Positions 34,165 through 42,311 of a DNA stretch of 64,000 nucleotides are shown here, piece after piece. The notes below the pieces were generated by a model. That model did no database searches and was not told the DNA's origin. It saw only the letters and a program-made list of their open reading frames with translations. Source of the stretch: Prosthecochloris sp. (GTDB lineage: Bacteria; Bacteroidota; Chlorobiia; Chlorobiales; Chlorobiaceae); NCBI GenBank assembly GCA_004028745.1, contig RAZP01000006.1, positions 62,001 to 126,000 of the forward strand, given 5' to 3'. Made by a program: the position numbers and the translations under genes. Within the stretch, counting starts at the first letter, position 1. Each line of letters starts with the position of its first letter.

Positions 34165-35748
34165 ATGTCTACAGCGGCTTTTATTGAAAAGATTTTTCAC
34201 AAAACATTGCTGCATCCTGCTGCCGCCGATCTTTTTTCGCAGAGCGGCAAGCGGGAGGTGTTTGAAGAAGAGCCGGAAAAGTTTGCAGAATTTCTGCACA
34301 GGAACTTTCCATATCCTTCTGCAATGGCGTTTCTTGCCGAGCTGGCCGCTGTCGAGTATGCCTGCTGGAGCGTCGAGCATATGGAACAACAATTCAGCCG
34401 TCCGGCTCATGGCGCTGTCATAAATCCGTTGCTGCGGATCGTTCCGGTCAACAATGATGTGACCCCGTTTTTCAGCCAGGGAACGACGTTGCCGGGACCT
34501 GGGGAAATTGAGCCGTATGAGGGCTTTGTGCTTGTGTGGAAAGGGCCGGAGTCCGGGAAGCTCTATGTTGAAAAGGCGGATGAACAGATGCTGCTTGCCC
34601 TCAAAGTTCTCTCTGAAGAACAGCTCGAACTGCGGGGGCATGAATTGAGAGTTGTCAATCAGGCTATTGATCACTCCGCCCGCGAGGGGGTTGTACTGAA
34701 AGCTCCCTACCTTGTCTCACGTGCCCGACAAGAATTTCCTGAAGGAGAAAACATCCCTAAACGTTATACTACCGCGTCTGTTTTTACCCTCCAGTGGCAT
34801 ATAACGAACGCATGTGATCTGTACTGCCGGCACTGCTACGACAGGGAAAAACGTTCGCCGCTGACGGCAGAAGAGGGGTTCAGGATCATTGATGACTTTG
34901 ATCGTTTTTGTCGGGAAATGAATGTTCGCGGTCACATCTGCTTTTCAGGCGGGAACCCTTTCATGTCACCGCATTTTTATCATTTGTACGAGGCAGCGGC
35001 GGAAAAAGGGTTTGCATTGTCTCTCCTTGGTAATCCTGTCCCGGCGGAAGAGTTGCGGCGTGTGATCGATATAAGCATGCCTGAATATTTTCAGGTCAGC
35101 CTTGAAGGTCTGGAAGCGCACAACGACTTTATCAGGGGAGAGGGTTTTTACCGCAGGGTAATGGATTTTCTTTCTCTTCTGAGGAAAAAACAGGTGCCGT
35201 CAGCCGTCATGCTTACACTGACAAAAGCCAACATCGACCAGGTTCTCCCTCTTGCAGACATACTGCGGGAAAAAACCGATTACTTTACGTTCAACCGTCT
35301 CTCCCAGGTGGGGGAAGGAGCAAGTCTTTCTCTTCCTGACCGGGACGCGTACCGAAAGTTTCTCGATGAATATCTTGCAGCAGCAAATGGAAATCCGGTT
35401 ATCGGCCTTAAGGACAATCTGATCAATATTCTGCGTGAACATCGGGGCATTTCCCCTTTTGGTGGCTGTACCGGTTTCGGCTGTGGTGCAGCATTCAATT
35501 TTGTCGCTCTTCTCCCTGACGGGGAAGTTCATGCCTGCCGGAAGTTCCCCTCATTGATCGGCAATATTCTCAAGAGTGACTTTTTGACGTTGTATGACTC
35601 GAAGGACGCCCGGAGATACCGGGAAGGACCACAAGCTTGCTATGAATGCAGGCTCCGTCCGGTTTGCGGAGGATGTATGGCCGTAGTCCATGGTATGGGG
35701 CTCGATGCTTTCATTGAGAAAGACCCGTTTTGTTTTCTTGAGGAATGA
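34165..35748 (+). CDS. sbtM: Radical SAM/SPASM peptide maturase, SbtM-like
   Basis: 527 residues. An N-terminal region of about 200 residues without known motif, probably substrate-binding, precedes the radical SAM core. The cluster motif CDLYCRHC is at 217-224, GNPF replaces the usual GGEP after FSGG, and the barrel continues to about 410. The SPASM part has GGCTGFGCGAAFN and HACRKF, then CYECRLRPVCGGCM and a late Cys (DPFCF). It would use S-adenosylmethionine and auxiliary Fe-S clusters to modify the Cys-rich precursor encoded upstream. The TIGRFAM-type name (thio(seleno)oxazole modification maturase SbtM) is from memory. ATG follows GGGAGGGTGACAGT. Confidence 0.8.
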   Translation: MSTAAFIEKIFHKTLLHPAAADLFSQSGKREVFEEEPEKFAEFLHRNFPYPSAMAFLAELAAVEYACWSVEHMEQQFSRPAHGAVINPLLRIVPVNNDVTPFFSQGTTLPGPGEIEPYEGFVLVWKGPESGKLYVEKADEQMLLALKVLSEEQLELRGHELRVVNQAIDHSAREGVVLKAPYLVSRARQEFPEGENIPKRYTTASVFTLQWHITNACDLYCRHCYDREKRSPLTAEEGFRIIDDFDRFCREMNVRGHICFSGGNPFMSPHFYHLYEAAAEKGFALSLLGNPVPAEELRRVIDISMPEYFQVSLEGLEAHNDFIRGEGFYRRVMDFLSLLRKKQVPSAVMLTLTKANIDQVLPLADILREKTDYFTFNRLSQVGEGASLSLPDRDAYRKFLDEYLAAANGNPVIGLKDNLINILREHRGISPFGGCTGFGCGAAFNFVALLPDGEVHACRKFPSLIGNILKSDFLTLYDSKDARRYREGPQACYECRLRPVCGGCMAVVHGMGLDAFIEKDPFCFLEE

Positions 35749-35776
35749 ATCCGGTTAAGTCGAAGTTTACTTCTTT

Positions 35777-35858
35777 TTGTCATTCCCGTGCTTGACACGG
35801 GAATCCATTGTTGTTTTCGGAAGATTGTATGGATGCCGCATCAAGTGCGGCATGACTA
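35777..35858. repeat. REP-like palindromes, copy B
   Basis: TCATTCCCGTGCTTGACACGGGAAT forms one hairpin (35779-35804, in parts) and GGATGCCGCATC..GTGCGGCATGAC a second (35830-35855). The second matches the palindrome near 26808-26842. Confidence 0.65.
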
Positions 35859-35935
35859 CAAGGAGAGAGGATGGCTATCAAGCGCCCCAGCCAAAAAGAG
35901 CTATTTGTCATCTCCGACTTTTTCTGTAAGATTAG

Positions 35936-36076
35936 GACACCTCTATTACTTTGCTGCGCACCATGATTACTTCGTTGGCCGGTGCTCGAAATCCTCACGT
36001 ACTCGCGTGTACACTCCGGTTTCTGCGCTCCGTCCGCCTTGTACTCAAGGCGCTCACGACAATTAATGGAGGTATC
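35936..36076. mobile_element. MITE-like element, copy 8 (long form, inverted orientation)
   Basis: Begins GACACCTCTATTACTT and ends AATTAATGGAGGTATC. Flanks GATTAG (35930-35935) and CTTTAG (36077-36082) agree at 4 of 6. Interior motifs read in reverse compared with copies 1, 3 and 7 (GCGCACCATGATTACTTCG on the left). Confidence 0.8.
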
Positions 36077-36118
36077 CTTTAGTTCCTGCATTTACTATGA
36101 AACCTTACCAGACAAGGC

Positions 36119-37348
36119 ATGTTTGATGAAATCGAATTTGAAAAGATAAAAAGGCTTCCGAAATATGTTTTTGCTGCGGTTGATGAGCTGAAGATGGCCG
36201 AAAGACGGGCCGGAGAGGATATCATAGACTTTTCAATGGGAAACCCGGACGGTCCAACGCCAAAGCATATTATCGACAAGCTTGTTGAAAGTGTGCAGAA
36301 GCCGAGGACGCATGGCTATTCCGTTTCCAAAGGTATTTACAAGCTTCGTCTGGCTATCTGTGACTGGTATCGCAATAAATACGGGGTGGAGCTGGATCCC
36401 GATACCGAGGTTGTCGCTTCGATGGGTTCAAAAGAGGGATATGTGAACCTCATACAGGCCATTATCAATCCCGGTGATGTTGCCATGGTACCGGATCCGT
36501 GTTACCCTATCCATTCGCAGGCTTTCATTCTTGCGGGTGGCAATGTGCATCGTTTCCGGTTGGTCTTGAAGGATGATTTCACGCTTGACGAGGATGCGTT
36601 TTTTCAAAACATTGAAACCGCCATGCGTGAATCATCACCGAAACCGAAATATCTGGTGGTGAATTTTCCCAACAATCCTACAACCGCTACAGTCGAGCTT
36701 GCTTTTTATGAAAAGCTGGTTGCTCTTGCACGGAAGGAGCGGTTTTATATCATCAGCGACATCGCCTATGCTGAAATAACATTTGACGGATACCACGCTC
36801 CCTCGATTCTTCAGGTTTCCGGGGCAAAGGATGTCGCGATTGAAAGTTACACGCTTTCAAAAACTTATAATATGGCGGGATGGCGGGTTGGTTTTCTCGT
36901 GGGCAATCCGAAACTTGTCGGGGCGCTGATGAGAATCAAAAGCTGGCTTGATTACGGCATGTTTACCCCTATACAGGTGGCTTCGACCATAGCGCTTAAC
37001 GAGAGCCAGTCCTGTGTAGAGGAGATACGGGGCACTTACCGCCGCCGCAGGGATGTTCTTCTGAAAAGCTTTTCAAACGCCGGGTGGAACATTGAAAGAC
37101 CAAGAGCGTCGATGTTTGTTTGGGCAAGAATCCCCGAGCAGTTCCGCGAAATCGGAAGTCTCGAGTTCAGCAAGAAACTTCTGAAAGAAGCAAAAATCGC
37201 TGTCAGTCCCGGAGTAGGGTTCGGGCCTTATGGTGATGAATATGTCAGGATAGCGTTGATTGAAAACGAGGAAAGAATCCGCCAGGCCGCAAGGAATGTT
37301 AGGAAATTTCTCAAGGCGCAGGGGGACGAACTGAAATGCCGGAAGTGA
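36119..37348 (+). CDS. Class I/II PLP aminotransferase, AlaC/aspartate-type
   Basis: 409 residues. FSMGNPDGPTP near 41, GSKEGYVN near 103, PDPCYPIH near 124, NFPNNPTTA near 181, ISDIAYAE near 211, and the PLP-lysine site SYTLSKTYNMAGWRVGF near 242-258 (Lys near 247). A late Arg (YVRIAL) binds the substrate carboxylate. It is close in design to alanine or alanine/glutamate-type transaminases (AlaC) and to archaeal-type aspartate aminotransferases. The MITE copy 8 sits 42 bases before its ATG. The sequence right after it shifts to a different, more AT-rich region. Confidence 0.88.
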   Translation: MFDEIEFEKIKRLPKYVFAAVDELKMAERRAGEDIIDFSMGNPDGPTPKHIIDKLVESVQKPRTHGYSVSKGIYKLRLAICDWYRNKYGVELDPDTEVVASMGSKEGYVNLIQAIINPGDVAMVPDPCYPIHSQAFILAGGNVHRFRLVLKDDFTLDEDAFFQNIETAMRESSPKPKYLVVNFPNNPTTATVELAFYEKLVALARKERFYIISDIAYAEITFDGYHAPSILQVSGAKDVAIESYTLSKTYNMAGWRVGFLVGNPKLVGALMRIKSWLDYGMFTPIQVASTIALNESQSCVEEIRGTYRRRRDVLLKSFSNAGWNIERPRASMFVWARIPEQFREIGSLEFSKKLLKEAKIAVSPGVGFGPYGDEYVRIALIENEERIRQAARNVRKFLKAQGDELKCRK

Positions 37349-37376
37349 ATCTTATGCCGAAATCATAATCTCTCTA

Positions 37377-37460
37377 ATGGAAATCAATCCATCGCCGGAC
37401 CTGCTTGCCGATCTTTTCGACGAGTACAGTGCATGGTACCTTGGACTCGCTGAAGAGTAA
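37377..37460 (+). pseudogene. Short truncated-looking frame (27 codons)
   Basis: ATG at 37377 begins MEINPSPDLLADLFDEYSAW and stops at 37458-37460. It reads like the protein-coding start of a gene cut short at the left edge of the accessory region, but there is no ribosome site of note. Low certainty. Confidence 0.25.
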
Positions 37461-37553
37461 GGCACCTTGCCCGTTCGATTTCAGGTGTCAACTCGAAAGG
37501 AGAGCAGTTTTTCGGGCTCACGTCCCTTTCGTGTTACTTTACATTTCGTTCTT

Positions 37554-39389
37554 TCAAGCCATAGGGCCAAATATCAAAGCTTCATCGCCGATTTCTAGTT
37601 GCTCACAGCTTTTGGAAAAACTATTGTTTTCTAGTGTGATTAGAAACTTAAGTTCGGATTCCTCAGATGTGGAATCTACAGGTAGCCAGCGGTAAGGCAA
37701 GTCTAATTCTGTCACTTTTGGTGCTATGAGTTTGAGGATGGAATATTGACCTTTTTGGTGCAGAAAACCATTTGGTTTTTCAAAGCTCAATTCGAGCGTT
37801 TTGTCATCGATTTTGTTAGTTTTTAAAAGCGGAACAACTCTCTGGTCAACATACTTTGCGTCATCACATTCCGACCATATTTTGTCTCGATTCATTTGCA
37901 AAGCAGCCAGAAAACCCGCCATTATGCTACCCTCAAAGCCGCCACCAGGAAATGTCCATGCTGATGCAAAATACAAGTTTGGTATCAAGAAATTATTTCT
38001 AAATCGCTTAGCCCCTGATAGTTGTTTAGTTTGGGCAAAACCATAAACTGATCCACTGGGATTCGAGGTGTATCGTTGAATGGTTTTAGGTGTAGAGACT
38101 TCGTAATATTCTATGCTTTCTCGTATTCCAGGAAATTTCTTTTCTAATCGCTGCAGTAAAACCTGGGCGACTTCTTCCTTTTTTGCTTTGTATTCTTGTT
38201 CACTCAAACCTTCCCAGTTTTTCAGATAATCTACGCCGCAGATTGCACCTACAGATTTGTCAGGCGGTGCCAGTTGGGCATCTATCTTGCCGTAATCTAC
38301 AAAAATGAAGCTGCGTTTAGACCAATCGCCAAGTTGGTTAAGGTGTACGTCCTTCAAGGTTTTTACATCATCTCCTTGGATAAAATTTGAATAGTATTTG
38401 ACACCAAATGCTTCCACATTTGTTTTAAAACCAAGATAAATGCATAATAATGAGCAAGAATTTGCGTGTGAATTGATTTTTTGTTTTAGTGAGCTGGCAT
38501 GTGGCTCATCCAGCAAAGCCGGTACCAATGGGATGGCACAATTGGCCACTACATTGTTGCAAGCAATGGTGGTGGGTTCTTCGCTTTTGTTAAAACTATC
38601 GCGGAAGGTGACTCCGGTTACCTGATCATTTTTGGTAACAATTTTCTCAACTTTTTTCGCCAATAAAACACTGCCGCCTTGTCGTTCAATGTATGCGGCT
38701 AGATGATTGGAAAGTTGTTGAGAACCACCTTTTATAAAGTAGCCGCCACTCTCAACAAAGCCAGAGAAAGGCAAACCAAAATAAAACATCGATAATGTGT
38801 AAGGGTCATCGCCCCAGTAGCCAATGTGTGCGACAAGATCTAGTTTTGCATTTTCATTATTGATGTGCTTGTCCAACCAAGACCCAACCGTATGTCGAGA
38901 TGCCTCCACAAGGTTGGGGTAAAGCAAAGGCATCAACGGATAAATTAGCTTGCGTTTCAAGGGTGTACGAGGTAAGCTGACTCCTTCCTTTCTGGTACCG
39001 GCAATCAATTTCATTAACTTTTTTATGCCCTTTTCGTCTTCAGGATATCTGTCGATGAGTGCCTTGGTCGCCGCTTCAAAGCCATGAGGAAAAACAAAGT
39101 CTTCTTTATCTGATAGCACGCCGTAGAACTCGGGTACTTGCTGAAATTGAACGTGCTTATTCACTTCCAGCATTTTGAAAATATCCCTTATTGTGCCGTT
39201 CTCAGCCAGGCCACTCATTTCATGAAGGCCAACCTCCATAATAAAATCTCCTCGCTTAAAGGTGGTTGCACAGCCACCTGGTTTGTAGTGCTGTTCCAGT
39301 AGCAGCACTTTTTTTCCAAATTTTGAAAGTGAAGCCCCAGCGATTAATCCTGCCAGACCTCCACCTATGACAATGGTATTGTATTTCAT
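37554..39389 (-). CDS. FAD-dependent phytoene-desaturase-like oxidoreductase fused to an FNR-like FAD domain
   Basis: 611 residues. N-terminus VIGGGLAGLIAG is the dinucleotide-binding fold, followed by EQHYKPGGCATTF as in CrtI/CrtO and retinol-saturase relatives. NPSGSVYGFAQT and SAWTFPGGGFEGSIMAG near 460-495 complete the family pattern. The last 105 or so residues (from about 505: FLHQKGQYSILKL, RWLPVDSTS, LEIGDEALIFGP) look like the FAD-binding half of ferredoxin-NADP reductases, cut off before an NAD domain. So the chain may pair a desaturase/saturase-type flavin site with an electron-input domain. Last gene of a five-gene minus-strand operon. Substrate unknown. Confidence 0.75.
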   Translation of the reverse strand: MKYNTIVIGGGLAGLIAGASLSKFGKKVLLLEQHYKPGGCATTFKRGDFIMEVGLHEMSGLAENGTIRDIFKMLEVNKHVQFQQVPEFYGVLSDKEDFVFPHGFEAATKALIDRYPEDEKGIKKLMKLIAGTRKEGVSLPRTPLKRKLIYPLMPLLYPNLVEASRHTVGSWLDKHINNENAKLDLVAHIGYWGDDPYTLSMFYFGLPFSGFVESGGYFIKGGSQQLSNHLAAYIERQGGSVLLAKKVEKIVTKNDQVTGVTFRDSFNKSEEPTTIACNNVVANCAIPLVPALLDEPHASSLKQKINSHANSCSLLCIYLGFKTNVEAFGVKYYSNFIQGDDVKTLKDVHLNQLGDWSKRSFIFVDYGKIDAQLAPPDKSVGAICGVDYLKNWEGLSEQEYKAKKEEVAQVLLQRLEKKFPGIRESIEYYEVSTPKTIQRYTSNPSGSVYGFAQTKQLSGAKRFRNNFLIPNLYFASAWTFPGGGFEGSIMAGFLAALQMNRDKIWSECDDAKYVDQRVVPLLKTNKIDDKTLELSFEKPNGFLHQKGQYSILKLIAPKVTELDLPYRWLPVDSTSEESELKFLITLENNSFSKSCEQLEIGDEALIFGPMA

Positions 39390-39477
39390 GGCTAAAGAGT
39401 TTTATCCGGTTACCAATTATCTTCCGACAGAAGACTTGTTGTTCTGCGTCAGTCATGACTATTTGTTATTGTCCGGA

Positions 39478-39867
39478 CTACAGATGCGCTATACACTTTA
39501 TTTCGATTTTCAGTTCTGGTTGGGCAAGAGCCACTACTTGAACTAAGGTTTGACATACTTCAGGATTTCCACCGTATGCCACTTCTCTTGCACCATATAC
39601 ATCTTCGATATTACCAAAGAATTCATCCATATCGCTAACAAAGAAGGTTTCATCAACGATGTTGCCCATATCTGCTCCAAATTGTGAGAGAACATCTTTT
39701 ACATTCATGTAGGTAACCTTTGTTTGGTCAGCGATACCAGTTGGGGTCTTCCCATCCTGATCAATTCCAATTTGACCCGATAGATAGAGAACATTTCCAA
39801 CCTGAGTTCCCTGGGCGAAATATTCCTGGTATGGGCCACTTCGATAGGTCTTTTTTTTAATGGACAT
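39478..39867 (-). CDS. RidA-family protein
   Basis: 129 residues with ribosome site GAGG before the ATG. LYLSGQIGID (near 28-37), a central YMNVKDVLSQFGADMGNI helix and the C-terminal strand ELKIEIKCIAHL match the YjgF/YER057c/RidA trimer fold. RidA deaminates reactive enamines or imines, made by PLP or amine-oxidising enzymes, by binding their carboxylate to a conserved Arg. In this protein that region (near residue 104) reads NPEVCQTLVQV and the usual Arg is not evident, so it is likely a divergent paralogue. Being between a radical SAM and a flavin enzyme suggests an imine intermediate. Confidence 0.8.
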   Translation of the reverse strand: MSIKKKTYRSGPYQEYFAQGTQVGNVLYLSGQIGIDQDGKTPTGIADQTKVTYMNVKDVLSQFGADMGNIVDETFFVSDMDEFFGNIEDVYGAREVAYGGNPEVCQTLVQVVALAQPELKIEIKCIAHL

Positions 39868-39957
39868 TTTGAAATTCCTCTTTTTTTAGATTGTATTGGC
39901 AACTGGGTTCTCGGACTCTATTTTTATTCCGTCTGATTTTTTATCTGCCTTTAAAAG

Positions 39958-40018
39958 CATAACGCCACAAGTCAGCCGTGCGGTTTTATGCGTCGGTTGC
40001 ATTAGCTCTGTCAGGCAT
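39958..40018 (-). other. attC-like site, degenerate
   Basis: Read on the minus strand: GCCTGAC, then a folded middle (GCAACCGACGC / ACCGCACGGCTGAC), then GGCGTTATGC. That is the general layout of integron attC sites (R'' box, imperfect stem, GTTRRRY-type R' box), with one mismatch in the R'' box (GCCTAAC expected). It lies directly after the radical SAM gene in that gene's direction, where a cassette attC would be. Confidence 0.45.
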
Positions 40019-40041
40019 TTTCTCTCTTTCCATTAAAAAGG

Positions 40042-40836
40042 CTATATATGGATATTCAAATTCAATTTTCGTTCCGTTCTTAGCGTCTCCAGGCTTTGTC
40101 CAAGCTCCGCCCAATAGCGATGCTCTTTTGAGAATAGTATCGGTTCAATTTTTTCGAGTAAAGTGGAAAAGTGACAATCCAAAATCTTTTCAACGTTCAG
40201 CCAGTTTTCTGCCGAACGATCATTGAACCCAAGGCCGTAAATCCAGATGACATCAGCATAGGGTTCCAGCATATCGATCAACTGAAGTGTTTCCGTGATA
40301 TAGGGAATAATCGGGCAGAGCAGGGTGCCAGTCCTTACCCCCGCATCTTTCAATTGTTGCAGAGCCGTAATCCGCTTCTCCGTTTCAATGGTATTGGCTT
40401 CAAACAGCTTGCGTGTTTTGTTGTTTTTGAATGCAACTGAAACGCTGACTGCGGCGTCGTTCATTTCTTTCAAAATATCAATATCACGAACAACGAGGTC
40501 TGACTTTGTGAGAATACTGGCTGAAAAGCCCCTTTTAAAAAGTAGTTCCAAAACCTTTCGAGTTTGGCAATAGTCCTTTTCACAGGGCTGGTAAGGATCG
40601 GTTTGATAACCCAAATATATTGTCTGAGGTGCTATCTTGTCGAGTTCTTGATCGAGTTGGTCAACAATATCTTTATGGATGAGGATTTCTTTTGACCAAT
40701 CCGTTTCAGCATGGGGTAGGGCATAGCAATAATAGCAATAATGTTCGCACCCAATATAGGTATCGACTTGATACTCAATGTCTTTCAGTCCACACGGAGA
40801 AAGGATTGGTCTTTTTGTGGATACAGATACTTTCAT
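40042..40836 (-). CDS. SPL-like radical SAM protein
   Basis: 264 residues. The cluster motif is CEHYCYYC at 30-37, preceded by YIG, as in spore-photoproduct-lyase-like radical SAM proteins. Later LGYQTDPYQPCEKDYCQT and TLLCPIIPYI follow that family's barrel. Start ATG is 3 bases after the stop of the metallo-hydrolase gene, so the two are tightly coupled. SPL proper repairs thymine lesions in spores; this short, spore-free relative is more likely to act on another nucleotide or peptide, unknown. Confidence 0.8.
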   Translation of the reverse strand: MKVSVSTKRPILSPCGLKDIEYQVDTYIGCEHYCYYCYALPHAETDWSKEILIHKDIVDQLDQELDKIAPQTIYLGYQTDPYQPCEKDYCQTRKVLELLFKRGFSASILTKSDLVVRDIDILKEMNDAAVSVSVAFKNNKTRKLFEANTIETEKRITALQQLKDAGVRTGTLLCPIIPYITETLQLIDMLEPYADVIWIYGLGFNDRSAENWLNVEKILDCHFSTLLEKIEPILFSKEHRYWAELGQSLETLRTERKLNLNIHI

Positions 40837-40839
40837 TTA

Positions 40840-41634
40840 TCAAACTTTTATCTCATCACCATACTTCATAATCCGGCAGTCGGCACCCAATTTCTCCACC
40901 TCAGTTTTGAACATGTCCTCATCAGCTTTGCAGTATTCTTTGGTCAACAAGGCGGGTAGATTATAATGACATGGGATGACAACTTTTGGTCTCAACTCTT
41001 TTACAACCTGTAGGGCCTCAGTTTCGTCCATTGTATTATGAGCTTCCCTACCGCCAATTGGAATCATCAGTACATCCGCATCTTTAATCGACTGCCAGTC
41101 CTGAATGTGCAGCAGTGTGTCGGCCAGATTTACAATGGAGTTTCCATTTATGTCGATCTTGAATCCCATGTCCCCCCAACCGACTCTTTCTTCAGGCCCG
41201 GGATAGACGGTCTTTTTCAGCGGGCCGATTTTCAACGTGAGCGGTCCATGTTCGGCGACGAGCCCGGTAATGGTCATACCATCAAGCTGAATAGACTGGT
41301 TGACGGAAAGTGTATTGACGTTTTGGATGTCCGCTGTGAAGGCCAGTCCTTTGCTTCGCGGACCAAGCATCAGTGCTTTGCCATTGATTGTTTTCATCAT
41401 CGTTTCATTGCAAATAACCTGTGCGCCTGAAGCATTTGCTACCCGATCCGTATGAAAGTGGTGGTCAGGATCGCCATGCGTTACAAAGATATGTGTGATG
41501 TCGTTCCATTCTGATTTTGGAATCAGCGTCGTCATCCTGAAATAGTACAGGAAAAAGCCACCCGGATCGATAGCAATTTTTTTATCTCCGGATTCGATGA
41601 CAAAGGCGTTGTACAGATAATGTTTGAGTTTCAT
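40840..41634 (-). CDS. Metallo-beta-lactamase-fold hydrolase
   Basis: 264 residues with a very strong ribosome site (GGAGGAG before ATAAAAATG). Metal motif THGDPDHHFH near 50-59, further ligands EHGP near 119, LADT near 170 and PCHYN near 224. It resembles the UlaG/UPF0173-type hydrolases that cleave phosphoesters or lactones. Second gene of the minus-strand operon, tightly spaced with the radical SAM gene. Confidence 0.8.
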   Translation of the reverse strand: MKLKHYLYNAFVIESGDKKIAIDPGGFFLYYFRMTTLIPKSEWNDITHIFVTHGDPDHHFHTDRVANASGAQVICNETMMKTINGKALMLGPRSKGLAFTADIQNVNTLSVNQSIQLDGMTITGLVAEHGPLTLKIGPLKKTVYPGPEERVGWGDMGFKIDINGNSIVNLADTLLHIQDWQSIKDADVLMIPIGGREAHNTMDETEALQVVKELRPKVVIPCHYNLPALLTKEYCKADEDMFKTEVEKLGADCRIMKYGDEIKV

Positions 41635-41812
41635 TTTTATCTCCTCCGGTATGCTTGCTTTAAACAGGATTTCACATCAACTGCCGAGAAGCCGTTCTTT
41701 GATGTTAAATTCATCAGTAACTGACATGCTTGCGAGTTGTCTGAAAGAGTTTGCCTTCAGCCATCCTCTCTCACGCCACCACGATAATTCAAAGGAAAGC
41801 AAACAGGCCCAT
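41635..41812 (-). other. Gap with a possible eroded coding scrap
   Basis: On the minus strand the frame from about 41812 to 41691 is open and reads SFELSWWRERGW...SMSVTDEFNIKERLLGS, out of frame with the gene before it. It lacks a start and ribosome site. It may be the tail of a decayed gene in the operon or a frameshifted end of the 91-residue protein. Otherwise empty. Confidence 0.3.
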
Positions 41813-42088
41813 TTATTGGGTTGTCTTTTCAATCCACATGCTATGGTTTACCAGTCCGAATTCTTTCAAGACTGAGACGAGATGCTGGCCAAACGCACTA
41901 CCATGCTGCTCTAACGTGTTAGTGTTATCAAACAGGTGAATACTAAAGTCGTTATCTAAATTGAGCTTACTATAAACCTTGATCATTATATCTTTATCCT
42001 TTTGCACTTGTTTGAACAGTTGCTTTAGACAGGCTTTTACTTTTTCAGAATCGTTACCAGTAATTTGAAGTTCGATGATCTCAAGCAT
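41813..42088 (-). CDS. Small alpha/beta-barrel-like protein, first gene of a sigma-54 operon
   Basis: 91 residues. Alternation of strand MLEIIELQITG, helix KVKACLKQLFKQVQ, strand IMIKVYSKLN, SIHLF and C-terminal helix suggests a dimeric alpha/beta-barrel (antibiotic-monooxygenase-like) fold. The assignment is weak. Directly downstream of the predicted sigma-54 promoter at 42139-42153. Function unknown; role in sensing or a small catalytic step are both possible. Confidence 0.6.
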   Translation of the reverse strand: MLEIIELQITGNDSEKVKACLKQLFKQVQKDKDIMIKVYSKLNLDNDFSIHLFDNTNTLEQHGSAFGQHLVSVLKEFGLVNHSMWIEKTTQ

Positions 42089-42138
42089 TTTCTATTGATG
42101 TATTCTTATGATTCAATCCGTTTCTATATATGATTAAG

Positions 42139-42153
42139 TCAAAAGTTGTGCCA
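42139..42153 (-). promoter_or_regulatory. Predicted sigma-54 (-24/-12) promoter of the minus-strand operon
   Basis: On the minus strand TGGCACAACTTTTGAC gives a perfect TGGCAC -24 box and TTGA in place of TTGC at -12, with exactly 10 bases between GG and G. The first gene starts about 50 bases downstream. The divergent neighbour is a sigma-54 activator, which strengthens the call. Confidence 0.65.
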
Positions 42154-42210
42154 AACGCTTAAGTTATTATTTATAAGTATTTTAGGTGGATCGTCCGGTT
42201 TTGATTTTAT

Positions 42211-42244
42211 CAAATATGGTAATAATTTCACCAAATACGGTAAT
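42211..42244. promoter_or_regulatory. Paired operator-like direct repeats between the regulator and its operon
   Basis: CAAATATGGTAAT (42211-42223) and CAAATACGGTAAT (42232-42244) lie 21 bp apart, two turns of helix. They are about 60-90 bases upstream of the -24 box in the operon's direction, the usual place for an activator binding site. A related CAGATACGG occurs just after the regulator gene (near 43900). Confidence 0.55.
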
Positions 42245-42311
42245 TGTTTTATATTACAATTCCCATATCGTTTCGATAGCGCCAATACATGTTGAAAAAT
42301 TGAAATCTGTT

